This document shows, piece by piece, positions 37,125 to 48,573 of a stretch of 64,000 nt of DNA. Source of the DNA: Aliiglaciecola sp. 3_MG-2023 (GTDB lineage: Bacteria > Pseudomonadota > Gammaproteobacteria > Enterobacterales > Alteromonadaceae); contig NZ_JAUORV010000002.1 in the NCBI RefSeq assembly GCF_030548205.1, positions 1 through 64,000 of the forward strand, read 5' to 3'. The translations under genes were made by a program, and so were the position numbers. Position 1 is the first letter of the stretch. Each line of letters opens with the position of its first letter. The notes under the pieces are model-generated. The model was not told the DNA's origin, did no database searches, and worked only from the letters and a program-made list of their open reading frames with translations.

Positions 37125-37201
37125 TTGGGTTTGAAGTGACTAACGCTTTTTTCATTAGTCATTTTTCTTTACACTATCGGCAAATTTATCTGGAGAAATT
37201 C

Positions 37202-37879
37202 ATGAGTCCTTTTTTAATCGCGCCATCTATTCTGTCTGCCAACTTTGCTTGTTTGGGAAGTGAAGTAGAGCAAGTAATAGAGGCAGGTGCAGATTTAGTT
37301 CATTTTGACGTGATGGATAACCATTACGTACCTAATTTGACGGTAGGCCCGTTGGTGTGTGAATCCTTAGTAAAGTACGGGATTAAAAAGCCTATCGACG
37401 TACATTTGATGGTTGAACCTGTTGACCAAATGATTGAGGATTTTGCTACAGCAGGGGCACACAGAATCAGTTTCCATCCAGAAGCAACTAAACATTTAGA
37501 TCGTAGTGTGCAATTAGTAGTCGATAATGGCTGCGAAGTTGGCCTAGTGCTAAACCCTGCAACACCGTTAAATTGTCTCGACCACATCATCGACAAGCTT
37601 GATTTTATTCTTATGATGTCTGTTAACCCTGGATTTGGCGGACAAAAATTTATCCCCCAAACCCTTGAAAAAATCAGAGCTGTTAAGCAGAGGGTACAAG
37701 CATCGGGCAAACAAATTAGAATTCAAATTGACGGTGGCGTAAAAGTCGATAATATTCGCAGCATTGCTGAAGCAGGAGCCGATACTTTTGTAGCTGGCTC
37801 AGCTATCTTTAATCAGCCAGATTACAAACAGGTTATAGACCAAATGCGTCTAGAATTAAGCAAAGTAAATATGGCTTAA
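37202..37879 (+). CDS. rpe: Ribulose-phosphate 3-epimerase
   Basis: Rpe interconverts ribulose-5-phosphate and xylulose-5-phosphate in the pentose phosphate pathway. The 225 residues equal E. coli Rpe. It is a TIM barrel with [25 protein letters not shown] (catalytic Asp and metal His), [16 protein letters not shown] and the closing DGGVK. The frame is open upstream to 37118, but GGAG 8 bases before the ATG at 37202 and family length fix the start. The gph gene that usually follows is missing; trpS comes next. Confidence 0.97.
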   Translation: MSPFLIAPSILSANFACLGSEVEQVIEAGADLVHFDVMDNHYVPNLTVGPLVCESLVKYGIKKPIDVHLMVEPVDQMIEDFATAGAHRISFHPEATKHLDRSVQLVVDNGCEVGLVLNPATPLNCLDHIIDKLDFILMMSVNPGFGGQKFIPQTLEKIRAVKQRVQASGKQIRIQIDGGVKVDNIRSIAEAGADTFVAGSAIFNQPDYKQVIDQMRLELSKVNMA

Positions 37880-37915
37880 GCCTTTTTCTCACTTTTAAGA
37901 AGATTATTTTATACT

Positions 37916-38920
37916 ATGAGTAAACCAATTGTATTAAGCGGTTGTCAGCCTTCTGGACAACTAACTATAGGTAATTATATGGGCGCATTGCGCCAATGGG
38001 TGGGGATGCAGCAGGATAATGATTGCCTGTATATGATTGTAGACATGCATGCCATTACCGTTCGTCAAGATCCTGAAGCCCTCTACAATGCTTGTTTAGA
38101 TGGTTTATCGTTGTATTTAGCCTGTGGAATTGATCCCAACCAAAGCACGATCTTTATGCAATCCCATGTGCCAGAGCACGCTCAGTTGGCTTGGGTGCTA
38201 AATTGCTATACGCAAATGGGTGAATTGAACAGAATGACTCAATTCAAAGATAAATCAGCCAAAAATGTCGCTAATGTTAATGCAGGTCTTTTGACTTACC
38301 CTTCCCTTATGGCTGCCGACATACTGTTGTATCAACCTAATAAAGTCCCCGTAGGCGACGATCAAAAGCAGCATCTAGAATTAACCCGAGATGTCGCCAC
38401 CCGCTTTAATAACTTATATGGCGATATTTTTACTATTCCCGATCCTTTTATCCCAGAATATGGCGCGCGCATAATGAGTCTTCAGGATCCGAGTAGTAAG
38501 ATGTCAAAATCTGATGCGAATCCAAACAACTTTGTTGGCCTGCTAGAAGACACGAAAAAAATCAGTAAAAAGATTAAACGTGCAGTGACTGACTCCGATG
38601 AGCAAGCTCGTATCTATTTCGACAAACAGGAGAAGCCAGGGGTTTCGAATCTATTATCCTTACTATCCTGTGCGACCGGCAAGAGTATCGACAGTCTAGT
38701 GCCTGAATACGAAGACAAAATGTATGGTCATTTAAAAGGTGACGTGGCAGATGCCGTGGTTGCTTTGTTAGAACCTATTCAAACTAGATTCCACGAAATA
38801 CGTTCAGACCAAACCTATTTGAATAGCGTCATGAAAGATGGGGCTGAAAAAGCCAGTGCTCGCGCTTCGGTCATGATTGAAAAAGTGTTTAAATCCGTTG
38901 GGTTTATTCCAAAGCCATAG
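37916..38920 (+). CDS. trpS: Tryptophanyl-tRNA synthetase
   Basis: TrpS charges tRNA-Trp. The 334-residue class I synthetase matches E. coli TrpS (334). The HIGH-type motif is TIGN in [17 protein letters not shown], and KMSKS is intact in [10 protein letters not shown]. It follows rpe by 36 bases. I see no leader peptide or attenuator before it. Confidence 0.98.
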   Translation: MSKPIVLSGCQPSGQLTIGNYMGALRQWVGMQQDNDCLYMIVDMHAITVRQDPEALYNACLDGLSLYLACGIDPNQSTIFMQSHVPEHAQLAWVLNCYTQMGELNRMTQFKDKSAKNVANVNAGLLTYPSLMAADILLYQPNKVPVGDDQKQHLELTRDVATRFNNLYGDIFTIPDPFIPEYGARIMSLQDPSSKMSKSDANPNNFVGLLEDTKKISKKIKRAVTDSDEQARIYFDKQEKPGVSNLLSLLSCATGKSIDSLVPEYEDKMYGHLKGDVADAVVALLEPIQTRFHEIRSDQTYLNSVMKDGAEKASARASVMIEKVFKSVGFIPKP

Positions 38921-38996
38921 GCACAAAACGTTTCAGAAATTCATTTGTTGAAAGTAATGTTGTTGTGATAGCTGTTTATTAGGAAAGTAAATTGTC

Positions 38997-39608
38997 ATGC
39001 TATTGTTGATCGATAATTATGACTCATTTACTCACAACCTTGCACGTTACTTTCGAGAATTGAATGTAGAAGTTCAGGTAGTGAGAAATGACCAAATAAC
39101 CTGTGCGCAAATTGCACAATTAGCGCCAAAGTATTTGGTTTTCTCGCCCGGGCCTTGTACCCCCAATGAAGCGGGTGTGACCTTAGAAGCTATTCAAAAC
39201 TTCGCTGGCAAGATCCCTATTTTAGGAGTCTGTTTAGGGCATCAAGCCATCGGACAAGTGTTTGGTGCAAAAGTAGAAGTAGCTGAACACATTATGCATG
39301 GCAAGACCTCAAGTATCCGCCATAAAGGAACCTTATTGTTTGACAATATAGAGGATCCGTTTGTTGCTACCCGTTATCATTCGTTAATCCTGAATACGCC
39401 TTCATTACCAAACGCATTTCGTGTAACGGCTTGGTGCGAAGAATTCAATAACGTTGAGCCCATGGCAATTGAACACATAAGTTGGCCGCTAATGGGGGTG
39501 CAATTTCACCCAGAATCACTTTTAACCTTAGAAGGGCATAAATTGCTATCTAATTTTGTTAACATTGCCGATAAATGGTGGATAGATAAAAGCCAAGGTG
39601 CTTTTTAG
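38997..39608 (+). CDS. pabA: Aminodeoxychorismate/anthranilate synthase component II
   Basis: This 203-residue glutamine amidotransferase supplies ammonia to PabB (folate) or TrpE (tryptophan). The triad is Cys in GVCLGHQAIG with His and Glu in GVQFHPESLLT. Opening LLLIDNYDSFTHNLARYF and MHGKTS are typical of PabA, and location before argD matches pabA in other gammaproteobacteria, so PabA is preferred; it may serve both pathways. Ribosome site AGGAAA. Confidence 0.9.
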   Translation: MLLLIDNYDSFTHNLARYFRELNVEVQVVRNDQITCAQIAQLAPKYLVFSPGPCTPNEAGVTLEAIQNFAGKIPILGVCLGHQAIGQVFGAKVEVAEHIMHGKTSSIRHKGTLLFDNIEDPFVATRYHSLILNTPSLPNAFRVTAWCEEFNNVEPMAIEHISWPLMGVQFHPESLLTLEGHKLLSNFVNIADKWWIDKSQGAF

Positions 39609-39678
39609 CTCAGTTTGAGCAACTAATTTAATAAGAACACTCTCTTTAAATATTATTCAAAGGCACTAAGAAAAATCC

Positions 39679-40839
39679 ATGAGCGAACTTTTGGCACTGA
39701 AGAACGAAATCAATTTACGCTTTGATTACTTAACGATAAGTCTAAAGTTAGCTCAGCAGCATATGGGAGTAGGAAGCGAACCCAGCGCCGTTGAATCAGA
39801 CGTGAGTAAAGATACGCAACGCACCTTACTAGAAGTCGAAAAACAAGCTAGGTATGATAAAGAGCTCAACAGGCTCTCTTATTCAAACTATGTTCAAAGT
39901 CTTCAAAACAAGATACACAATGAAATTAATAAACGTATAGAGCTACAACTTGAAGACAAACAACAACTAGTTCACAACGTTTTAGGCTTCGACCAAAACC
40001 TACCAGATTTACTCGATGCTTTGGCAGCGAAAGCAACTTCAATTAGTAAAATTGAACCTATAGCTGCGGGTATGCCTTGGCTATATGATGAATTAATCAG
40101 ACTGATCAATACACCTAAGTATCGTAGGGTCGATTCTAATGGCAAAGTTGTAGTGGTCGAAAGCTTAAAAACAGCGTTAAGTTATTTAGGGGTGGAGAAT
40201 ATCAAAATGTTGATTCCATCCATTGCATTTAGACGCTGTTTGCCACAAATTACCGACCCTTTCCCTAAAATTAAAGTGCAAATGATGGATGCGTCCATTG
40301 GCACCGCGATGTCCTGTAAAAAACTAGCCCAAGTAAACAAGTTAGATAGTTATAATGCTTTTTTGTTAGGCTTATTCCATGATTTTGGAAAAATTGTGAC
40401 CATTCGTTTATTTTTCAAGTTCTTTGACGAAGTACACAGGGAAGCATTGTTAGAAGCACAGAATCAACGTAAACCTGATGAACATTTTGCATTAGGTGAA
40501 GTGACACCCTCCGAAACCTTTTTGTTACAAGCACTAAAAAAATATGGTTTTGCTCTAAGCACTGAATTGCTCTCGCACATGCCATTTAAACGACTCGCTT
40601 TTGTTGAAGCAATGGGCGATTTTGCGAGCGACAAAGAAATCGCAGATTTATCCCCTCTAGGGAAAGTATTGGTTCAAGGAGAAGGTTACAATCGATACCG
40701 TACCCTTAAAGCAAATAAATTGATTACATTAGAAGAAGCGAAAGTATATCTGCGACAATTTAGTTTTCCCAAAGGGGCATTAGCAGAATTGAAGCTAACA
40801 AACTTGCGTGATTTCGACATCATTTTGGATGAAAAGTAG
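39679..40839 (+). CDS. HDOD domain protein
   Basis: This 386-residue cytoplasmic protein has an N-terminal helical part with a Gln/Glu-rich coiled coil (about 45-105) and an HDOD domain (about 110-330). HDOD is a non-catalytic or unproven relative of HD phosphohydrolases found in signalling proteins; here the sequence FHDFGKI keeps an HD pair. There is no receiver, GGDEF or EAL domain attached. The role is unknown. The gene stands between pabA and argD, 70 bases after the first. Confidence 0.82.
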   Translation: MSELLALKNEINLRFDYLTISLKLAQQHMGVGSEPSAVESDVSKDTQRTLLEVEKQARYDKELNRLSYSNYVQSLQNKIHNEINKRIELQLEDKQQLVHNVLGFDQNLPDLLDALAAKATSISKIEPIAAGMPWLYDELIRLINTPKYRRVDSNGKVVVVESLKTALSYLGVENIKMLIPSIAFRRCLPQITDPFPKIKVQMMDASIGTAMSCKKLAQVNKLDSYNAFLLGLFHDFGKIVTIRLFFKFFDEVHREALLEAQNQRKPDEHFALGEVTPSETFLLQALKKYGFALSTELLSHMPFKRLAFVEAMGDFASDKEIADLSPLGKVLVQGEGYNRYRTLKANKLITLEEAKVYLRQFSFPKGALAELKLTNLRDFDIILDEK

Positions 40840-42501
<1,662 letters not shown>

Positions 42502-42535
42502 GTTAACACGCGAACAGTAAAGTGAGCACCCTACT

Positions 42536-43567
42536 ATGAAAGTGATCCGTCCTATTGCGTTAAGCGATTATGATGAGTTGTACAATATTGCGGTTGAATC
42601 AGGCATTGGTTTTACATCATTGCCTGTTAACGAAGGTCTATTGCGACGCAAAATAGAACAATCTGAAATTGCATTTCGAGAGCAGGTCGATAAGCCTGCC
42701 AACCAAAGCTATTTATTTGTAATGGAAGATACCGATAGCCATGAGGTTGTCGGTACTAGCGGTATTGCTGCAACTGTCGGTTTAGAAGACTCTTTTTACC
42801 ACTACCATTGTGGCAAAGTGGTTCACGCTTCTCGCGAACTTAAAATTCACAATACTGTCGACATTCTTACCCTATGTAACGACTACACAGGTGTATCTGA
42901 AATTTGTACATTGTTTCTTAAAGAAAGTGCCCGACAAGGCAGTAATGGTCGCCTGCTTTCTAAGTTTAGATTTTTGTTTATGCTAGAGCATCAAACACGA
43001 TTTTCAGAAACAGTAATTGCTGAAATGCGCGGAGTAAGTGACGAAAACGGAAGATCTCCTTTTTGGCAGTGGCTTGAAGAACATTTCTTTTCAATGGACT
43101 TCCCTACTGCGGATTACTTAACCGGCATTGGTGATAAAGTGTTCATTGCCGAGCTAATGCCTAAATACCCTATTTATGTGAGTTTACTCAGCAAAGCGGC
43201 GCAAGCTGTTATTGGTCAGGTTCACGAAAAAACCCGTCCCGCTTTGCAGCTTTTGCAGCAAGAAGGGTTTATTAGCCGTGGTTATGTCGATATTTTCGAC
43301 GGCGGTCCAACCGTAGAAGCCAATATCCAACATATTAGAACCGCTCAAGCTAGTCGCAAGCTACCCATCAAAATTGACCAGCAAAAAGCGGCTGAAGGCA
43401 CCTTGTGTTACGTAATTAACACCAAGGTAAAAGACTTCAGAGCAATTTCTACAGAAGTTTATGTGGATGCTGACAACAACTTTGCGTATCTCTCTCCCCA
43501 AAGCGCTGCAGCGTTAATGGTCGCTGAAAATGACCAAATACGTTATGCACCAACCAAAATAATTTAA
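42536..43567 (+). CDS. astA: Arginine N-succinyltransferase
   Basis: AstA succinylates arginine with succinyl-CoA, the first step of the ammonia-releasing arginine succinyltransferase (AST) pathway. The 343 residues match E. coli AstA (344): IRPIALSDYDELYNIA opening, SRELKIHNTVDILTLCNDY, and FDGGPTVEA near the C-terminus. It follows argD by 34 bases. The next pathway enzymes AstB and AstE are not in the window. Confidence 0.96.
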   Translation: MKVIRPIALSDYDELYNIAVESGIGFTSLPVNEGLLRRKIEQSEIAFREQVDKPANQSYLFVMEDTDSHEVVGTSGIAATVGLEDSFYHYHCGKVVHASRELKIHNTVDILTLCNDYTGVSEICTLFLKESARQGSNGRLLSKFRFLFMLEHQTRFSETVIAEMRGVSDENGRSPFWQWLEEHFFSMDFPTADYLTGIGDKVFIAELMPKYPIYVSLLSKAAQAVIGQVHEKTRPALQLLQQEGFISRGYVDIFDGGPTVEANIQHIRTAQASRKLPIKIDQQKAAEGTLCYVINTKVKDFRAISTEVYVDADNNFAYLSPQSAAALMVAENDQIRYAPTKII

Positions 43568-43590
43568 TAACCCAGCCATAGGAATTATGT

Positions 43591-45063
43591 ATGACGACAC
43601 AAGCCCACTATATTGCAGGTGAGTGGCACCTAGGTGAAGGTCACGATATTCAATCAATTGATCCCGCGAAAAACACCATTATTTGGCAAGCCAAGTCGGC
43701 TTCGCCTAAACAGATAGATTCAGCCATTAAAGCGGCTCGAAATGCGTTTATCAGCTGGAGTGATTTCGCCCTTGAAAAGCGCTTGGAAATCGTTAAGCGC
43801 TATGCAGAGCTGCTTACTGAAAACAAACAAGACTTGGCATTAACCATTGCTCAAGAAACAGGAAAACCGTTATGGGAAACCGCCACTGAAGTCGGTGCTA
43901 TGGTCGGTAAAATAGCCATATCAGAACGTGCCTATCAAGATCGCACAGGCACAGTTGAAAACCCAATGCCTGTTGGCAAAGCCTTTATTCGCCACAAGCC
44001 TCATGGTGTAGTTGCTGTATTTGGTCCTTATAACTTTCCAGGACACCTGCCGAATGGACACATAGTTCCGGCCCTTATCGCCGGTAACTGCATAGTATTT
44101 AAACCTAGCGACCTAACACCTTTAGTGGCTCAGAAAATGGTAAAACTCTGGCAACAAGCTGGTTTACCAGCTGGAGTTTTGAATTTAGTTCAAGGTGAAG
44201 TAGAAACAGGCAAAGCACTAGCCAGCCATACTGATATTGATGGCCTATTTTTCACCGGAAGTTCTCGCACTGGCAAAATTCTGCATGAACAGTTTGCTGG
44301 CCATCCCGGCAAAATACTAGCGTTAGAAATGGGCGGTAATAATCCCCTTATCGTAAAAGATGCAAAAGATATTGATGCAGTGGTTCACGATATTGTGCAA
44401 TCAGCATTTGTCACCTCTGGACAACGTTGCACCTGTGCTCGCCGTTTGTTTATTCAAACCGGTGATCAAGGCGACGCAATCCTAGCGAAGCTGATTGAGG
44501 TCACCAAAAATATCAAAGTTGACCATTATGATGCCGAAGATCAGCCTTTTATGGGCGCGATGATCTCTGCTAATGCCGCAGCAGGAATGGTTAAAGCACA
44601 GCAACAATTAGTTGATTTAGGTGCCACTGAGTTAGTCAAACTGATCCACACAGATACAGCAACAGGTTTCGTTACTCCAGGCATTCTCGATGTCACATCT
44701 ATGGCGAATGAGATGCCTGATGAAGAGCATTTCGGACCACTTTTGAAAGTCATTAGATACGATGATTTTGACCAAGCAATTGCGTCAGCAAATAATACTA
44801 AATTCGGATTAAGCGCAGGTTTTATCGGCGATAATGAAGCGGATTATCAGTATTTCTTTAAACGCATACGTGCAGGCATTGTAAATTGGAATAGACCAAT
44901 AACGGGTGCAAGTAGTGCCGCTCCATTTGGGGGAATAGGCGAAAGTGGTAATCACCGTGCCAGTGCCTATTACGCTGCGGACTACTGCGCATTTCCTGTG
45001 GCTTCAGTGGAATTGGAACAGGTAACTCTACCTGGAACCTTAAGCCCAGGTTTAAGCATATAA
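43591..45063 (+). CDS. astD: Succinylglutamate-semialdehyde dehydrogenase
   Basis: AstD oxidises N-succinylglutamate semialdehyde with NAD, step four of the AST pathway. The 490-residue aldehyde dehydrogenase has general-base Glu in [10 protein letters not shown], nucleophile Cys in [10 protein letters not shown], and [14 protein letters not shown] at the cofactor site; length matches E. coli AstD (492). It follows astA by 23 bases in the same operon. Confidence 0.96.
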   Translation: MTTQAHYIAGEWHLGEGHDIQSIDPAKNTIIWQAKSASPKQIDSAIKAARNAFISWSDFALEKRLEIVKRYAELLTENKQDLALTIAQETGKPLWETATEVGAMVGKIAISERAYQDRTGTVENPMPVGKAFIRHKPHGVVAVFGPYNFPGHLPNGHIVPALIAGNCIVFKPSDLTPLVAQKMVKLWQQAGLPAGVLNLVQGEVETGKALASHTDIDGLFFTGSSRTGKILHEQFAGHPGKILALEMGGNNPLIVKDAKDIDAVVHDIVQSAFVTSGQRCTCARRLFIQTGDQGDAILAKLIEVTKNIKVDHYDAEDQPFMGAMISANAAAGMVKAQQQLVDLGATELVKLIHTDTATGFVTPGILDVTSMANEMPDEEHFGPLLKVIRYDDFDQAIASANNTKFGLSAGFIGDNEADYQYFFKRIRAGIVNWNRPITGASSAAPFGGIGESGNHRASAYYAADYCAFPVASVELEQVTLPGTLSPGLSI

Positions 45064-45130
45064 TTAATTCAACCGCCTGCAATCATTCAGCTTTGCAGGC
45101 CCTTTTACTAAATTGAGATAGGTTGCAGCT

Positions 45131-45943
45131 ATGCACACTGATATTGACGCTCTGTTTGCAAATCTTTGGCAAGATTATTTGAACATTACCCCTTCTGCGC
45201 AAAAAGTGCATGAACTACTGGGGCAATACAATGGAGAATCTGCGTTAGTAAATGACCATGTGGCGTTTCGTACATTTGATATAGATACAGTCAACTTGGA
45301 TAAACTAGCGGCGCATTTTTTGGCTTTGGGTTATGTGGAAAAAGGCCAATACGATTTTGTACAAAAGAAACTCAAAGCAAAGCATTTTGAGCATCCAGAA
45401 AGTACCAAACCTAAAGTATTCATCAGTGAATTACGGGTTAACGAGTTCGACAAGCCGATACAAGACATTATTCACAAGATGGTCAGTCAGGTTGCAGAGG
45501 ATGCAACAAGCCAGGAAAACTTTTTGTATTCTGGCCCCCATTGGCAAATCTCCAGTGCTGATTATGAAACCCTTTTAGAGGTTTCAGAATATGCAGCTTG
45601 GATGGCAGCTTGGGGATATCGCGCCAACCATTTCACCGTATCAGTTAACCATCTTCAAGGCTTAGATGCATTAACGGATGTGAACGAATTATTGAAAAAG
45701 GCAGGTTTTACACTCAATACCTCAGGTGGAGAAATTAAAGGTGGCCCAGAAGTATATTTGGCGCAATCGTCCACTATGGCGGATCATATTGAGGTGAATT
45801 TTTCAGATACTAGCAAAATCATACCGAGCTGTTTTTATGAATTTGCTCAGCGATACGAATTGCCCAATGGTGAGCTTTATCAGGGTTTTGTGGCCGCTTC
45901 TGCTGATAAGATTTTCGAAAGCACCAACGCTAAAAAACCTTAA
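45131..45943 (+). CDS. DUF1338 protein (2-oxoadipate dioxygenase/decarboxylase-like)
   Basis: This 270-residue protein has DHVAFRTFD near residue 40 and NHFTVSVNHL near residue 165, the paired His motifs of the DUF1338 fold, a relative of VOC enzymes and of the Fe-dependent 2-oxoadipate hydroxylase HglS. Short DUF1338 members are uncharacterised. It is 67 bases after astD on the same strand, which suggests a linked 2-oxo-acid or amino-acid catabolic step, an inference from position. Confidence 0.8.
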   Translation: MHTDIDALFANLWQDYLNITPSAQKVHELLGQYNGESALVNDHVAFRTFDIDTVNLDKLAAHFLALGYVEKGQYDFVQKKLKAKHFEHPESTKPKVFISELRVNEFDKPIQDIIHKMVSQVAEDATSQENFLYSGPHWQISSADYETLLEVSEYAAWMAAWGYRANHFTVSVNHLQGLDALTDVNELLKKAGFTLNTSGGEIKGGPEVYLAQSSTMADHIEVNFSDTSKIIPSCFYEFAQRYELPNGELYQGFVAASADKIFESTNAKKP

Positions 45944-45972
45944 GCGGAACAATCTTGAGCAAACGAATTATG

Positions 45973-46124
45973 GTGGGCGCAGATGCCTTCGCCCACAATA
46001 GTGTCGTGATTTCGCAAGTGATAACATCTATTGTGTTATTCGCCATCCCTTTTCTTGATTCAAAACTCAAACTGTCATGAGTAAGGGCGACGAAGGCAAA
46101 ATGCGCACCTGTTTCGGTGCGCAT
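45973..46124. repeat. Nested inverted repeats after the ast operon
   Basis: Three dyads are packed here: GTGGGCG/CGCCCAC (45973-45979 with 45990-45996), CACAATAG/CTATTGTG (45994-46001 with 46028-46035) and ATGCGCACC/GGTGCGCAT (46101-46109 with 46116-46124). The last is a tight hairpin between convergent genes and probably ends transcription, although no T-run follows. Confidence 0.45.
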
Positions 46125-46183
46125 GCAACTTAGCTAATAGGTTAAAAGGCGTGAAGCTCGTTTCTATTCCAGGTTGCTAGCGC

Positions 46184-48181
46184 TTATTCGCTACCGTTGG
46201 CCAATTTATCTGCATACGCTTGCACACTATAGTTACGTCCAAGAAAGTCTTTAACTAACTCTGCAGCGGGTTTTGTTCCTACTCTTGCAAGCACCATATG
46301 TCGATAATCATCCGCCGTTTTAGTATTACGTAAACCTTCCTTCTTAAAGCGAGAGAGCAGTTCTTCGGCGATGGAATTCGACCATTGGTAGGTGTAATAC
46401 TTAGCACCATATCCGGTCAAGTGACCAAAGGACGCATATGTGTATGTGCCCTCATCATGTCCATAGGGAGAATAGCGGTTAAAAATGTCTTTTTCGAAAG
46501 CATTTAAGTCTATACCTTCTGGGTTTTGATTATATAACTCAAAAGACAAGGCAGCATAAGTGAGTTGATTAGCAACATTTAGTGCTCGTCCAAAATAACG
46601 TGCCTGGTTCATTTTTTCCACTAGCGACTTAGGAATAACCTGACCTTTGTCATCCACTGCAAATTGTTTAAGGGTGTCATAATCCCAAACCCATTCTTCA
46701 AGCATCGTGGAAGGGGCTTCACCAAAGTCAGATTCCCCTTGAAAGCTGCTGAATCCAATCTCATTTTGACCGGCAAAAATAAAATGTAGCAAATGCCCGT
46801 ACTCATGTAAGAATGTTTTTACTTGACCATGCTCCATTAACCCATCTGGAAAGTTCATCAAAAGGACTGCCTTAGGTGTAGATCCCCCCTGTTTACCGAA
46901 TGCCAATGGAAATTGAGCGGCGTGAGTAAATTTCCCTTCTCTAGGGTGAGAGTCGAGATAAAATTGGCCAATTAGCTTACCATTTTCAAACACATCATAG
47001 GGTTCAACACTTTGATGCCAAACATCCAGATTAGATGGCTTAATAGTCAAGCCAAATAAATCTTCAGATAACGCTAAAATTCCATCACGAACCTTGCCGT
47101 AACTAAAATATTGGCGTACCAGTTTTGCGTCTAATTTAAACTCTTTTTCACGAACAACATTTTGCAAATAAGAGGCATCCCAACTCTGAACTTGTGTTGC
47201 AGAGGGGTCGATAGTTTGCTTTTCAGCAAGCAATAATGCTTTTTCTTTGACCACAAGGCTCTTAATGGCATCGCTCAATGTTTGCATGAAATTAACCACA
47301 TTTTGCGGTGTTTGTACCATAGTGCCCAGCATATTGGTCTCGGCAAAATTATTGTGCCCCAATAATTTAGCTAACTCATAACGCTTTGATAATAAATCCT
47401 GTAGTACCTTTTGGTTCTCTGGCATTGCTCGAGTACTTTCCATAAGTAACGTTTCTTCACGTAAAGAAGCATCGTGTGCGTACTTAAATATGGGTTGAAT
47501 ATCAGGATAAGCCGTAGTAATAGTCACTAATCCATCTTCATTGACTCGGTGGCTATCCAAATAGTCTTGAGGTAAGCCAGCTAAACGTTCCGGCTTGACC
47601 TGAATAGATTTAATAGAATCGGTGATATTTTTATCAAAAGCTTGGCTAATTTCATTAATTTCATCATTCACTTTTTGAATACGTTCTCGCATAGCCTTAT
47701 CTTTACCGATACCAGACATTTCAAACTGCTGCTTCCAATAATTGACCGTAAATTTTTGGGCATCTGAAAGGTCTTGGGTCGTGACTTTTGACATCCGCTC
47801 ATACAAAGGTCGATTCGCATTCATGGCACTCAGTGTCGAAAATCCCTTTAATGCACAATCAGCACTGGCCTCTCTGATACTCTTATCAATATGAACATTT
47901 TGCATTAAGTAGTCGTGGGATAATTGGTCGCCGAACTCAACAATATAATCATCCAAAGGTTTAAATACCGTATCGTACGTTGCGTCGTCATTAGCAGCAG
48001 CAAGTGCATTTATTTGCCCATCAAACTTCGCCAGATACTCAGAGCAGTGCTTAGATATTTGTTCTGCAGAACGATCGTATACGGTCTCTGCATAGGTAGG
48101 TATTGCATAGGTAGATAGTACCAAGGAAGACAAGCCCATAAGACCAATACAGTTAACTAACAAGCTGAAACGTTTTTTCAT
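46184..48181 (-). CDS. M3 family zinc metallopeptidase, exported
   Basis: This 665-residue protein has a signal peptide (about 1-31) and then an M3 (thimet oligopeptidase-like) catalytic domain with the zinc motif HEYGH at 459-463 and the downstream Glu region. M3 enzymes cut short peptides within a deep channel. An exported location differs from the cytoplasmic OpdA/Dcp-type members and fits peptide scavenging in the periplasm, an inference. It is a single gene convergent with the ast operon. Confidence 0.9.
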   Translation of the reverse strand: MKKRFSLLVNCIGLMGLSSLVLSTYAIPTYAETVYDRSAEQISKHCSEYLAKFDGQINALAAANDDATYDTVFKPLDDYIVEFGDQLSHDYLMQNVHIDKSIREASADCALKGFSTLSAMNANRPLYERMSKVTTQDLSDAQKFTVNYWKQQFEMSGIGKDKAMRERIQKVNDEINEISQAFDKNITDSIKSIQVKPERLAGLPQDYLDSHRVNEDGLVTITTAYPDIQPIFKYAHDASLREETLLMESTRAMPENQKVLQDLLSKRYELAKLLGHNNFAETNMLGTMVQTPQNVVNFMQTLSDAIKSLVVKEKALLLAEKQTIDPSATQVQSWDASYLQNVVREKEFKLDAKLVRQYFSYGKVRDGILALSEDLFGLTIKPSNLDVWHQSVEPYDVFENGKLIGQFYLDSHPREGKFTHAAQFPLAFGKQGGSTPKAVLLMNFPDGLMEHGQVKTFLHEYGHLLHFIFAGQNEIGFSSFQGESDFGEAPSTMLEEWVWDYDTLKQFAVDDKGQVIPKSLVEKMNQARYFGRALNVANQLTYAALSFELYNQNPEGIDLNAFEKDIFNRYSPYGHDEGTYTYASFGHLTGYGAKYYTYQWSNSIAEELLSRFKKEGLRNTKTADDYRHMVLARVGTKPAAELVKDFLGRNYSVQAYADKLANGSE

Positions 48182-48573
48182 ATCCCTATTCCTAAATGAA
48201 AGTCATCACTTTTCGCGTATACAAAAATAAAACCGGTACGTTTTAGTAAGCTAAATCCAATTTATAATTACGCTTTAATTGTTATCGAACTTGATAATGC
48301 CAATTTGCTAGGGATCAGATCATGAGTCACGCCGCAGTTCGAACAAGCTCCGAACTAGAATAGAACGATAGGCTATTCTTTGCAACGGGGTCGTTTTTGC
48401 CTTTGCTGGTACACTCAAAGATGGCAAGAGGATAAAAGATAGTTTGGGAAATGTATCCGTATTTTATGAATGACTTAGGTTTCTATTTAATAGAAGCCAG
48501 AGTAGGACCCACAAGGCTGTTCGTCGCTTGGGGCACAAACATAATCACGCAAATTGTAAAGCTAATTACGCGT
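48182..48573. other. Gene-less stretch upstream of the M3 peptidase
   Basis: These 392 bases separate the M3 start from the helicase stop, both on the minus strand. It should hold the M3 promoter. A plus-strand ORF of 54 codons (48451-48615) runs into the helicase 3' end with GGGAA too close to its ATG; it looks like chance. No repeat or terminator with a T-run was seen. Confidence 0.4.

Noticed and set aside
37118-37201. Longer N-terminus for rpe
   Set aside because: The extension begins in the NtrC dyad, has no ribosome site and does not match Rpe; the ATG at 37202 gives the family's exact length.
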